Source: an uncultured Neisseria sp.
GTDB lineage: Bacteria; Pseudomonadota; Gammaproteobacteria; Burkholderiales; Neisseriaceae
Direction of reading: 5' to 3'
Assembly: GCA_947097615.1 (NCBI GenBank)
Contig: CAMURX010000029.1
Location: 1-12,906, forward strand
Length of the DNA stretch: 12,906 bases
Shown: one piece after another, positions 1 to 8,120 of the stretch
How the letters are laid out: every line of letters begins with the position of its first letter
Position numbering within the stretch: position 1 is the stretch's first letter
The notes under the pieces: model-generated
The model's input: only the letters and a program-made list of their open reading frames with translations
Databases searched by the model: none
Told to the model about the DNA's origin: nothing
Made by a program: the position numbers and the translations under genes

Positions 1-225
1 CACCAATTTTGTCAGCGCGACCGCAATGGCAGCATTGGGTTTGTCCGATTACGCTTGGCTATTTTTGGGCGCGGGAAAGAATTTTTCATCAACAAAGCCA
101 TCGGCTGGGCATTGCGCGATTACAGCAAAACCAACCCCGAATGGGTGCAAGACTTTATCGACCGCCACCGGCACAAAATGGCCAAACTGAGCCTGCGCGA
201 AGCGGGGAAATACCTGCCCGTCTGA
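1..225 (+). CDS. DNA alkylation repair protein, AlkD-like (C-terminal fragment)
   Basis: The gene runs in from beyond the left edge; about 74 residues and the stop remain. AlkD-family proteins are HEAT-repeat DNA glycosylases that remove alkylated purines. Support comes from the block EFFINKAIGWALRDYSKTNP (from position 79), a signature of the family's last helices, followed by KLSLREAGKYLPV, matching the usual family ending. The residues before it (1-78) fit poorly: after HQF I see a basic, glycine-rich stretch rather than the usual acidic TD..LLF-type helix, and frame +2 over the same bases reads as plausible protein (SDYAWLFLG). A local frameshift pair or simple divergence would both explain this. 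The TGA at 223-225 lies in GCCCGTCTGAA, a one-base-inserted uptake-sequence core. The catalytic part is outside the window. Confidence 0.75.
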   Translation, partial: HQFCQRDRNGSIGFVRLRLAIFGRGKEFFINKAIGWALRDYSKTNPEWVQDFIDRHRHKMAKLSLREAGKYLPV

Positions 226-270
226 AAGACTGCCTGAAACTCTGTTTAAGCTGCATGCAAAGGAATTCTC

Positions 271-675
271 ATGTCTATCCAATCCTGCATCCGCTACACC
301 GTTCCTGCCGACATCCAAACCGTGTGGCGCACCGTTACTTCATTGACAGACTATGCATGGCGCAGCGATTTGGCAAAAATCGAACGGCTGGACGACACAC
401 AGTTTGTCGAGCACACCCAATCGGGCACGGCCACACTGTTTCGCGTTACCCAAACGCAGCCGCCGCATTTATGGGCGTTTGACATGGAAAACGACTATTT
501 TTCCGGACATTGGACGGGGCGTTTTACCGCATTGGACGACAACCGCACCGAGTTGGATTTTGCCGAAGACATTACGCTGAAAAAACGGCTGCCGCGCTGG
601 CTGGTCAGGTTCTATCTGTATAGACAACAACAGCGATACCGCCGCGATTTATGCCGCAAATTGCAGAACGTCTAA
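271..675 (+). CDS. SRPBCC-family (START/Bet v1-like) protein
   Basis: A 134-residue soluble protein starting at an ATG with AAGGA about 7 bases upstream (259-263). The N-terminus (TVPADIQTVWRTVTSLTDYAWRSDL) and the middle (FDMENDYFSGHWTGRFTALDD..TELDFAEDITLK) look like the SRPBCC fold: a first strand, two short helices with a W at the cavity mouth, then antiparallel strands and a long basic C-terminal helix. Members bind hydrophobic ligands in a central cavity, but many small bacterial ones have no known substrate and I cannot assign one. No signal peptide or membrane segment is visible. It lies 45 bases after the AlkD-like gene, so it may share its transcript, and ends before an uptake-sequence hairpin. 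Family assignment is by pattern only; the function is unknown. Confidence 0.8.
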   Translation: MSIQSCIRYTVPADIQTVWRTVTSLTDYAWRSDLAKIERLDDTQFVEHTQSGTATLFRVTQTQPPHLWAFDMENDYFSGHWTGRFTALDDNRTELDFAEDITLKKRLPRWLVRFYLYRQQQRYRRDLCRKLQNV

Positions 676-740
676 GCATGCAAAAAAAAGCATCTCTTGT
701 AGGCCGGGCGGTGTTTTCGTTCTTTATCCGCACTTGCTTT

Positions 741-795
741 GAGGCCGTCTGAAAAGCGTTCCGGCTGCGGTGAAATGCGTTTTTCAGACGGCCTC
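741..795. terminator. Inverted uptake-sequence pair, bidirectional terminator
   Basis: GAGGCCGTCTGAAAA at 741-755 and its exact reverse complement at 781-795 form a 15-bp stem around a 25-base loop. It sits between the convergent SRPBCC gene and dusC. The arms' A and T ends can serve as the U-tract in either direction. Inverted uptake-sequence pairs after genes are known to act as terminators in Neisseria. The right arm overlaps the dusC stop codon. Confidence 0.8.
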
Positions 796-1767
796 TTTGT
801 CCGCAAACGCCGCCAGCACCCGTTTTACCGCGTCCGCCTCTTTCAGCGTGCGCACGGCGTCGAACAAATCCCGCGCCTGCGGCTCGGCCTGTTTCATCAT
901 CCCCAACCACTGTTTCAGGCGGGCGACGGCGTATTTTTCGCTGCCGTGCGCCGCGTCCAGACACAAATCCACAAACAGCCGCATCCATTGCAGCGTTTCG
1001 GCAAACGCCATTTCCGGCGCGTCTTCACCGTTTTCATACGCCTTGATCTGCCGCGCCAAACCCGGGCGGATGACCGCGCCGCGCCCGATCATCACGCCCG
1101 CGCAGTCGCTTTCACGCCGAATGGCAAGATAGTCCTGCAAGGTGAACACGTCGCCGTTGGCCGTTACCGGAATGTCCACCGCTGCGGCGATTTTTTTCAC
1201 CCAAGCCCAGTGCGCGGGCGGCTCGTAGCCTTCGACCTTGGTGCGGGCGTGGACGGTGAGGGCGCAGGCGCCGCCTTCGGCGATGGCCTGCGCGTTTTCC
1301 AGCGCCAGCGATTTGTCGTCGAAACCGAGGCGCATTTTGCCGGTGAGCGGGATGTGCGCGGGCAGGGCGCGGCGCAGGGTTTTGACGATGTGGTGCACGC
1401 GCTCGGGTTCTTTGAGCAGCACCGCGCCGCCTTGGTGTTTGTTGACCGTGGGCGCGGGGCAGCCGAAGTTGAGGTCGATTTTTTCCGCGCCGAAGCGCAC
1501 GGCTTCCAGCGCGTTGGCCGCCATGTTTTCCGCGTCGCTGCCCAAAAGCTGGACGGTGCAGGGCACGCCCGAGGGTGTGCGGTTGCCGTGTGCCATTTCG
1601 GGCGCGTGTTTGAGCCAGGTGGCGCGGGAGTGGACGGTGTGCGTGATGCGGACGAACTCGCTGACGCATTCGTCGAAGCCGCCGATGCGGGTGAGCAGGT
1701 CGCGCATCGGCGCGTCGGCCAGCCCCTGCATGGGGGCGAGTATCAGGTAGCACGGGTTGTCGGTCAT
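784..1767 (-). CDS. dusC: tRNA-dihydrouridine(16) synthase DusC
   Basis: A 327-residue FMN enzyme that reduces a uridine in the tRNA D-loop to dihydrouridine, using NADPH. The Dus TIM barrel is clear: LAPMQGLAD (10-18) for FMN binding, NFGCPAPTVN (100-109) with catalytic Cys103, TGKMRLG around Lys144, VHART (172-176), NGD (204-206) and IGRGA (227-231) for the phosphate. SEFVR, RTPSG and the tail LKQWLGMM..AEPQARDLFDAVRTL resemble E. coli DusC more than DusA or DusB. Length is close to E. coli DusC (about 315). No Shine-Dalgarno sequence is visible before the ATG, although a perfect -10 element lies about 30 bases upstream. The last codons, GAG GCC GTC TGA, are an uptake sequence, so the protein ends in EAV. 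It appears to be transcribed alone. Confidence 0.92.
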   Translation of the reverse strand: MTDNPCYLILAPMQGLADAPMRDLLTRIGGFDECVSEFVRITHTVHSRATWLKHAPEMAHGNRTPSGVPCTVQLLGSDAENMAANALEAVRFGAEKIDLNFGCPAPTVNKHQGGAVLLKEPERVHHIVKTLRRALPAHIPLTGKMRLGFDDKSLALENAQAIAEGGACALTVHARTKVEGYEPPAHWAWVKKIAAAVDIPVTANGDVFTLQDYLAIRRESDCAGVMIGRGAVIRPGLARQIKAYENGEDAPEMAFAETLQWMRLFVDLCLDAAHGSEKYAVARLKQWLGMMKQAEPQARDLFDAVRTLKEADAVKRVLAAFADKEAV

Positions 1768-1796
1768 GGCGGCGAGGGAGTCGGAAAAAGGGGCGG

Positions 1797-1802
1797 ATTA
1801 TA
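1797..1802 (-). promoter_or_regulatory. Candidate -10 element for dusC
   Basis: On the - strand this reads TATAAT, a perfect sigma-70 -10 box, 30 bases before the dusC ATG, giving a leader of about 20 bases. The best -35 at 17 bp spacing is weak (TTAAGG, 1820-1825) and falls inside the first copy of the tandem repeat. The -10 is seen directly; its use is inferred. Confidence 0.5.
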
Positions 1803-1815
1803 GCCCGATTGGCGC

Positions 1816-2094
1816 ACGGCCTTAATCTGTTTTGTCTGCGGCATGGAGGTGTCGGAATAGAGAAGGCTATGAGGCCGTCTGAAAACGGGAAGAGACGGTA
1901 TGCGCCGCGATGCACGGAATGTTCAGACGGCCTTAATCTGTTTTACCTGCTTCACGGAGGTGTCGGAACAAAGAGGGCTATGAGGCCGTCTGAAAGCGGG
2001 AAGAGTCGATATGCGCCGCGATGCGCGGAATATTCAGACGGCCTTAATCCGTTTTACCTGCTTCACGGAGGTGTCGGAACGGAGTGGTGCTGTG
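1816..2094. repeat. 111-bp intergenic tandem repeat with embedded uptake sequences (about 2.5 copies)
   Basis: Two full units and one partial unit repeat with a period of exactly 111 bp: CCTTAAT begins at 1820, 1931 and 2042. Units 1 and 2 differ at 13 of 111 positions. The third copy matches for about 50 bases and then decays near 2090. Each full unit holds an uptake sequence in + orientation (1872-1883; 1983-1994) and ends in one in - orientation (1922-1933; 2033-2044), so every unit can fold into a long-looped hairpin. The period is 37 codons and one frame stays open across all copies from a TTG at 1809. However, 9 of 37 residues differ between units while only 2 of the 13 base changes are silent, so I read it as noncoding. 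I recognise no known Neisseria repeat family (Correia, dRS3) here. Confidence 0.85.
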
Positions 2095-2171
2095 AACCCG
2101 TTCCCATCTATGCGGACATGATGTTTCTGAAAACGAAGCGCCAACGAAGTGAAAACCGGTGGGGCAGATGC
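2095..2171. other. Remainder of the dusC / lipoprotein gap
   Basis: Between the decayed third repeat copy and the next hairpin lies about 75 bases with no gene, convincing promoter or repeat. With the repeat array and the hairpin at 2172-2216 this completes the 475-base gap from 1768 to 2242. Confidence 0.6.
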
Positions 2172-2216
2172 AAAGAGGCCGTCTGAACGCGCTGGGCGTT
2201 TTCAGACGGCCTTTTG
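2172..2216 (-). terminator. Uptake-sequence hairpin after the lipoprotein gene
   Basis: AGGCCGTCTGAA at 2176-2187 pairs with its reverse complement at 2201-2212 around a 13-base loop, whose ACGC and GCGT parts can extend the stem with a bulge. It lies about 30 bases past the lipoprotein stop codon. The tail on the - strand (CTCTTTG) is only modestly U-rich. Confidence 0.65.
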
Positions 2217-2242
2217 TGGCGCAGTTTAGGAAGCGGTTCAGC

Positions 2243-2851
2243 TTAGCGCGTGCGTTTGTAGAAGGCCATGTTCTGCTCGGCAGCGTCTTGCGCCAGCTCG
2301 CGGTTTTGGCGGTAGAGGTCTTTGTATTTTTCTTGCAGCTGTTCGTCGCTGAGGCCGTTGTCCTGCTCTTTGATTTGGATTTCAAAAAGTTCGATGTCGG
2401 TTTGGAATTTTTTAATCCACAAATCGCGCAGGGCGGCGGTTTCTTTGTCCTGCACTTTCAGATCTTGCAGCTTGGCAACGGCGTCTTGGTAAACCCGGAT
2501 ATTGCTGCGGTAGATTTCGACGGTGAGGCGGTTGCGGCGGGCTTGGTCGGCGGTTTTGCGGATTTCTTCGACTTTGCGGCGCATATCGTCGGAATCGAGA
2601 TACAGCGAGCTTTGCGTGCCGATTTCTTCTATGGTTTTGAGCAGCAGCAGGGCGTCGGCTTTGAAGGCGGGATCTTCCTGTTTGCGTGCGGCTTCTGCGG
2701 ACGGGGCGGAGGCGCCGTGCGGCGCGGCTGCTGCGGGAGCGGGAGACGATGCGGACGGGGCGGAGGCGGCGGGCGCGTCGGCCTGTTGCGGCTGGCAGGC
2801 GGCCAGGGCGATGGCGGAGAGTAAAGCGCTGAGGGGCAGGGTGGGTTTCAT
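2243..2851 (-). CDS. Predicted lipoprotein with helical C-terminal domain, function unknown
   Basis: I start this at the internal ATG (2851) rather than an in-frame ATG 18 codons upstream. From here the protein opens with a short basic/hydrophobic signal and a lipobox LAAC with Cys19 as the lipidated residue; the longer form would bury that signal. The 202-residue product should therefore be a membrane-anchored lipoprotein. After the Cys comes a low-complexity Ala/Ser/Pro linker to about residue 55, then a charged, almost entirely helical region (about 65-200: KTIEEIGTQSSLYLDSDDMRRKVEEI; EQLQEKYKDLYRQNRELAQDAAEQ) typical of coiled coils. I recognise no enzymatic motif. It is 120 bases downstream of purF beyond an uptake-sequence hairpin, so it probably has its own promoter, which I could not locate. 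A purine-rich stretch (AGAAAGAG) precedes the ATG. Confidence 0.8.
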   Translation of the reverse strand: MKPTLPLSALLSAIALAACQPQQADAPAASAPSASSPAPAAAAPHGASAPSAEAARKQEDPAFKADALLLLKTIEEIGTQSSLYLDSDDMRRKVEEIRKTADQARRNRLTVEIYRSNIRVYQDAVAKLQDLKVQDKETAALRDLWIKKFQTDIELFEIQIKEQDNGLSDEQLQEKYKDLYRQNRELAQDAAEQNMAFYKRTR

Positions 2852-2924
2852 TTTTTGTTTTTTCTCTTTCTGTCGATAGGTTGCGGGAGAAGGGAAATCC
2901 GGCATTGCGCCTTGACGAAGCCTG

Positions 2925-2971
2925 AGGCCGTCTGAAAAACGCGCTATGCCAGGGCTGGGGTTTCAGACGGC

Positions 2972-2973
<2 letters not shown>
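2925..2973 (-). terminator. Uptake-sequence hairpin after purF
   Basis: AGGCCGTCTGAAA at 2925-2937 is the reverse complement of 2961-2973: a 13-bp stem with a 23-base loop directly at the end of purF. The AG that opens the purF-side copy is the AG of the purF stop codon TAG. No strong U-tract follows, so termination strength is uncertain. Confidence 0.65.
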
Positions 2974-4510
<1,537 letters not shown>

Positions 4511-4528
4511 CGCTTCGTCTCCAAAAAG

Positions 4529-5017
4529 TTAGTATTTGATTTTGCCCGCCAGATAATCGGGCAGATAGGGAACGGCCAATTCGGCCGCGCTCTCGAAAAA
4601 GGGGGCGCTTTGCGCGCTGCGCCAATCCTCGCTCTGCGGCAGGTCGGTAAAGGCGCATACCAGCACCGCCAGCGTCACCATCACGCCGCCGCGCAGTGTG
4701 CCGTAGAACGTACCGAGCAGGCGGTTGATGCCGCCCAGTCCCACCGTCTTTGCGCCGCCGGTCAGCAGTGGGCGCAGCAGCGACATCACCAGCATCACGG
4801 CGGCAAAGGCGGCGACGAAACCGGCAGCGGTGGCCAGCACGGGCGGCTGTATCACCGACAAAACCGACGCGCCCAGCGGGGCGGCGGCGATTTTGGCAAC
4901 GGCCAGCGCCAGCAGCCAGGTGATAAGCGACAAAAGTTCGCTGATGATGCCGCGCACGGTGGCGGACACCGCCGACAGGGCGATGACGGACAGGGCGAAA
5001 ATATCGAATAGGGACAT
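4529..5017 (-). CDS. cvpA: CvpA family inner-membrane protein
   Basis: A 162-residue hydrophobic protein with four likely membrane segments (about 5-22, 28-48, 60-84 and 107-125) and the family's opening pattern DIFALSVIALSAVSATVRGIISEL (shown in part: DIF.., then RGIISEL at 22-28). GLGGINRLLGTFYGTLRGG (94-112) is the conserved loop of the family, with the glycine/arginine-rich motif before the last helix. E. coli CvpA is needed for colicin V production and, in later work, envelope tolerance; its biochemical role is unsettled. It lies 18 bases upstream of purF and is surely co-transcribed. No Shine-Dalgarno sequence is visible before the ATG (TTTATCCCT precedes it). No alternative in-frame start is nearby, so I keep this start on family grounds. 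Confidence 0.92.
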   Translation of the reverse strand: MSLFDIFALSVIALSAVSATVRGIISELLSLITWLLALAVAKIAAAPLGASVLSVIQPPVLATAAGFVAAFAAVMLVMSLLRPLLTGGAKTVGLGGINRLLGTFYGTLRGGVMVTLAVLVCAFTDLPQSEDWRSAQSAPFFESAAELAVPYLPDYLAGKIKY

Positions 5018-5042
5018 AGGGATAAATCGGAAAAACGGGGAA

Positions 5043-5083
5043 GAGGCCGTCTGAAAAGGCGCTTGGCTCTTTCTGACGGCCTC
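5043..5083 (-). terminator. Imperfect uptake-sequence hairpin between the SPOR gene and cvpA
   Basis: A perfect uptake sequence at 5044-5055 faces a copy at 5071-5082 (TTCTGACGGCCT) with one substitution, giving a stem with one mismatch in the 70-base gap between the SPOR gene and cvpA. It could reduce read-through into cvpA-purF rather than fully stop it, since those genes otherwise look like one operon with folC. The only evidence is pattern. Confidence 0.5.
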
Positions 5084-5087
5084 TCGG

Positions 5088-6764
5088 TCATTTGCCCAGC
5101 ACCACCGCGCCGTCCAAACCCTGCATTCTGATGCGGGCCAGTGCTTTTTGCGCGGCTTCCTGATTGGGGAATGAGCCTGTACGGACGCGGTAGACTTTGC
5201 CGTTTGCGGTGTCCGCTTCGCTGATGGAGGCGCTGTATCCGGCGTCGGCCAGGCGCTGCTGGATTTTTTTCGCCTGCTCCTGCGAGCGGTAGGCGCCTGT
5301 TTGAATCATGGCGCGGCGGCCTTTTTGGTTTTCCAAAACCGCCTGCGGATCGGACTTGGCGGACTTGCCTTTATTGTCGAGAGCCTGCTGCGCCCGGTTG
5401 TCGGCCTTTTTCGCCTCGGCCTGTTTTTTCTTCTGCTCGGCAATGCGTTTTTCTTCGGCTGCTTTTTTCGCTTCGGCCTGCTGCTTCTCGACTTCCTGAC
5501 GTTTTTTCTGCCCGGCCAGGCGTTTTTCCTCAGCCGCCTTTTTCGCTTCGGCCTGTTTTTTCAACTCGGCCTGACGTTTGGCTTCGGCCTGCTGTTTTTC
5601 GGCTTCCTGCCGTTTTTTCTGTTCGACCAGACGTTTTTCCTCAGCCGCCTTTTTCGCTTCGGCCTGTTTTTTCAACTCGGCCTGACGTTTGGCTTCGGCC
5701 TGCTGTTTTTCGGCTTCCTGCCGTTTTTTCTGTTCGGCCAGGCGTTTTTCCTCAGCCGCCTTTTTCGCTTCGGCTTGTTTTTTCAACTCGGCCTGACGCT
5801 TGGCTTCGGCCTGCTGTTTTTCGGCTTCCTGACGCTTTTTCTGCTCGGCAAGACGTTTCTCCTCAGCCTGTTTTTTGGCTTCCAGTTGCTTTTTCTGATC
5901 GGCTAGGCGTCTTTCTTCGGCCTGTTTTTGTTCTTCCCGGCGTTTTTTCAGTTCCGCCAAACGTTTTTCCTCGGCGGCCTGTTTGGCTTCTTCGCGTTTT
6001 TGCGTTTCGGCAAGGCGTTTTTCTTCGGCGGCTTTGCGTGCTTCGGCACGTTTTTTCAATTCCGCTTCTTTGCGCGCTTGGGCAAGCTCTTCCTGTTTCA
6101 GGCGGGCTTCGCGATCGGCGGCGCGTTTTTCTTCGGCGCGGCGTTTGCGCTCTTCTTTGCTGCGTTCTTCAGCCAGTTTTTGTTCTCGAACGGCTTTTTC
6201 TTCGGCGGCAATGCGCTCGGCTTCGGCGCGGCGTTCCGCTTCTTCGCGCTGTTTTTCCTGTGCAAGCCGTTTGGCTTCGGCGGCTTTCTCGGCTTCTTTG
6301 CGTTTGGCTTTTTCCGCTGCCTGTTTGTTGGTGTTGTTGATGGTGACGACGGGTTCGCTGCCGCGGTCGTAGCGGGCGGGCTCGGCTTTTTTGACGATGG
6401 TGCGCACCGAGCCGTCGGCATCGGTCTGCTCGACGCTTTCCTGTCCTTCTTTCAGTTCGTATACGGGTTTGGCTTCTGCCGGCTTGGCTTCGGGAACAGG
6501 GTCGGACGGCATTTCGAAGGTGTCGTTGGCGGCATCGTCCTGTTCGGCGGACGCGCCTTCGGGGAAGATGGGTTGCGGCGTCAGCGTTTCCGGTTGGGCA
6601 AAGGCGGGAGGCGCGGGTTCGGCGGAGGGCTCTTCGCTGCCGACTGCCGCGCCGAATACGATGCCTGCGACGACAACCATGGCCGACGCGCCGACCAGGC
6701 GGCGGCGGTTTTTGCGTTTGAGCTGCTCGTATTCGTTCATGCTGTCCAGTCGTTTGTCTGCCAT
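5088..6764 (-). CDS. SPOR-domain membrane protein with long coiled coil, in the dedD position
   Basis: A 558-residue single-pass protein. A short cytoplasmic, Lys/Arg-rich N-terminus is followed by a membrane segment (about 22-42, GASAMVVVAGIVFGAAVG), a Pro/Ala/Glu-rich stretch (43-120), a very long Lys/Glu/Ala/Gln-rich coiled coil (about 145-460) and a C-terminal SPOR domain (482-558: AMIQTGAYRSQEQAKKI, then VYRVRTGSFPNQEAAQKAL). SPOR domains bind denuded peptidoglycan at division septa, and this topology resembles FtsN and DedD. The order folC, this gene, cvpA, purF matches E. coli folC-dedD-cvpA-purF, so I take it as the positional counterpart of dedD, though E. coli DedD is only about 220 residues. 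From memory, the gonococcal cell-separation gene tpc lies near folC and may be the same gene. It follows folC by 17 bases, with GGGAAG before the ATG. Confidence 0.9.
   Translation of the reverse strand: MADKRLDSMNEYEQLKRKNRRRLVGASAMVVVAGIVFGAAVGSEEPSAEPAPPAFAQPETLTPQPIFPEGASAEQDDAANDTFEMPSDPVPEAKPAEAKPVYELKEGQESVEQTDADGSVRTIVKKAEPARYDRGSEPVVTINNTNKQAAEKAKRKEAEKAAEAKRLAQEKQREEAERRAEAERIAAEEKAVREQKLAEERSKEERKRRAEEKRAADREARLKQEELAQARKEAELKKRAEARKAAEEKRLAETQKREEAKQAAEEKRLAELKKRREEQKQAEERRLADQKKQLEAKKQAEEKRLAEQKKRQEAEKQQAEAKRQAELKKQAEAKKAAEEKRLAEQKKRQEAEKQQAEAKRQAELKKQAEAKKAAEEKRLVEQKKRQEAEKQQAEAKRQAELKKQAEAKKAAEEKRLAGQKKRQEVEKQQAEAKKAAEEKRIAEQKKKQAEAKKADNRAQQALDNKGKSAKSDPQAVLENQKGRRAMIQTGAYRSQEQAKKIQQRLADAGYSASISEADTANGKVYRVRTGSFPNQEAAQKALARIRMQGLDGAVVLGK
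5499..5831 (-). repeat. 111-bp (37-codon) tandem repeat inside the SPOR-protein gene
   Basis: Three in-frame units start at 5499, 5610 and 5721, each 111 bp, and encode residues about 312-422. Each unit includes KKRQEAEKQQ, AEAKRQAELK and KKAAEEKRL. Neighbouring units differ at only 4-5 of 111 positions, mostly at one variable spot (AEQ, VEQ or AGQ in the protein). Degenerate shorter units flank both sides. Such similarity implies recent duplication or homogenisation, so copy number is likely to vary between strains. Each added unit lengthens the coiled coil without shifting the frame. Confidence 0.9.
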
Positions 6765-6781
6765 TTTGCTTCCCGTGTGTG

Positions 6782-8098
6782 TTATTGCGCGGCGTGGTGT
6801 CCCGTCGGTTTTTCGCTGAGGGTCATGACTTCGGCTACGGTGTGGAAAGAGCCGAAAACGGCGATTCTATCATTTTCCGTACTGTCGGCAAAAGCGGCAT
6901 GGTAGGCGTCGGCGACGCTGGCGAAGGTGCGGATTTCGCCTATACCGTGCGCCTCAAGTTTGGCGGCGATCTCTTCGGCGCTCATGCCGCGCGGCAGGTG
7001 CAGGGGGGCGGCGTACCAGATGTCGAACTGGTCTTTGAGGATGTCGATAACGCCGTCTATGTCTTTGTCGGACAGCATGGAAAACACGGCGGTGCGTTTT
7101 TGCGCGAAGGGCAGGCCGATCAGGCTTTGGCGCATAGCGCGGGCGGCGTGGGGGTTGTGGCCGACGTCCCACACGGTGATCGGGCGGCCGGGCAGCACTT
7201 GGAAGCGGCCGGGGTTTTCCGCGCCCAAAAGGCCGCGTTTGATGGCGCCGACGTCGATGGGCAGTCTGCCGTTGAGGCATTCGACGGCGGCGAGGGCGGC
7301 GGCGGCGTTGTGCAGTTGGTAGCCGCCGCGCAGGGCGGGCATGGGCAGGGCGTTGCGGTTGCGTTTGAGGCCGTCTGAAAACAGGCTGCTGCTTTCGGGA
7401 TGGAAGCGGAACGACCATTGCTGGTTTTCCAGTTTGACAAAGTCGAAGTCGCGTTTGGCGATCAGCAGGTCGGTGTTTGTTTGGCGCGCGTGTTCGACGA
7501 GCGACTGCGGCGGTAGGTTTTGGCCGATGACGGCGGGGCGGCTGCTGCGAAAGATGCCGGCTTTTTCGTAGCCGACCTGTTCGACGGTGTCGCCGAGAAA
7601 GGCTTGGTGGTCGAGGTCGACGCTGGTGACGACGGCGACGTCGCCGTCAAAAACATTGACGGCGTCCAAGCGGCCGCCGAGGCCGACTTCGAGAATCATG
7701 ATGTCGACCTGTTCGCGGATGAAGATGTCGACGGCGGCGAGGGTGTTGAATTCGAAATAGGTGAGGGAGATGTCGCCGCGTGCGGCTTCGATGCGCTCGA
7801 AGGATGCGGTGATGAGGCCGTCTGAAACGGGCTCGCCGTTGAGGGCGATGCGCTCGTTGTAGCGCAGCAGGTGGGGACTGGTGAGGGTGCCGGTTTTGAA
7901 ACCGGCTTCTTTGTAAATGTGCGTGAGAAAGGCACAGACCGAGCCTTTGCCGTTGGTGCCCGCCACGACGATGATGGGGCAGGCGGGGTTCAGCGCCATG
8001 CGCCGTTTCACTTCGCCGACGCGTTCCAAGCCCATGTCTATCGGGCCGTTGCTGTGGGCGGTTTCCAAGTGGGCAAGCCATTCGGTGAGGGTTTTCAT
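6782..8098 (-). CDS. folC: Bifunctional folylpolyglutamate synthase / dihydrofolate synthase
   Basis: FolC joins glutamate to dihydropteroate to make dihydrofolate and adds further gamma-glutamates to reduced folates, using ATP. The 438-residue protein has the Mur-ligase-like P-loop GTNGKGS (47-53), the loop TSPHLLRYNERI (73-84), EVGLGGRLDAVN (137-148), DLDHQAFLGDTVEQVGYEKAGIFR beginning at 161 (Mg/ATP region, read in parts), and the C-terminal-domain motif DVGHNPHAA. Length is normal (E. coli about 422). Two uptake sequences lie inside the gene, both read as Ser-Asp-Gly-Leu (residues 92-95 and 241-244). It is 62 bases downstream of rpe across a hairpin and 17 bases upstream of the SPOR gene. 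Only a weak GAAAG precedes the ATG. Confidence 0.96.
   Translation of the reverse strand: MKTLTEWLAHLETAHSNGPIDMGLERVGEVKRRMALNPACPIIVVAGTNGKGSVCAFLTHIYKEAGFKTGTLTSPHLLRYNERIALNGEPVSDGLITASFERIEAARGDISLTYFEFNTLAAVDIFIREQVDIMILEVGLGGRLDAVNVFDGDVAVVTSVDLDHQAFLGDTVEQVGYEKAGIFRSSRPAVIGQNLPPQSLVEHARQTNTDLLIAKRDFDFVKLENQQWSFRFHPESSSLFSDGLKRNRNALPMPALRGGYQLHNAAAALAAVECLNGRLPIDVGAIKRGLLGAENPGRFQVLPGRPITVWDVGHNPHAARAMRQSLIGLPFAQKRTAVFSMLSDKDIDGVIDILKDQFDIWYAAPLHLPRGMSAEEIAAKLEAHGIGEIRTFASVADAYHAAFADSTENDRIAVFGSFHTVAEVMTLSEKPTGHHAAQ
7368..7379 (+). repeat. DNA uptake sequence inside folC
   Basis: A perfect AGGCCGTCTGAA on the + strand. In the folC frame it encodes part of F-SDGL-K (SDGL at residues 241-244), in a region between the two FolC domains. 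Single, not paired. Confidence 0.9.
7815..7826 (+). repeat. DNA uptake sequence inside folC
   Basis: A perfect AGGCCGTCTGAA on the + strand, read in folC as V-SDGL-I (SDGL at residues 92-95), just after the TSPHL..NERI loop. Same reading frame as the copy at 7368. Confidence 0.9.
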
Positions 8099-8120
8099 AA
8101 TCTGCTTTCGTGTTTGATAA

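Noticed and set aside
227..238. AGACTGCCTGAA, close to the AGGCTGCCTGAA uptake dialect of other Neisseriaceae
   Set aside because: One mismatch in 12 and only a single occurrence; no evidence for a second uptake dialect in this window.
739..1803. 354-codon open frame antisense to dusC
   Set aside because: Arg/Gly/Val/Phe-rich shadow; dusC on the other strand has every family motif.
1809..2186. Open frame of 125 codons across the 111-bp repeat (TTG start), with a 37-residue repeat
   Set aside because: Between units most base changes alter the amino acid (11 of 13 changes, 9 of 37 residues), no ribosome binding site is visible, it starts next to the dusC -10, and its length multiple of three may be chance. 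I treat it as noncoding repeat.
2852..2905. 18-codon N-terminal extension of the lipoprotein
   Set aside because: It would place a charged segment before the lipobox signal; the ATG at 2851 gives a textbook lipoprotein start.
5301..6905. Long Phe/Leu/Gly-rich open frames on the + strand that look like membrane proteins
   Set aside because: They are the complement of the Lys/Glu/Ala-rich coiled coil of the SPOR gene; AAA and GAA codons read as TTT and TTC on the opposite strand.
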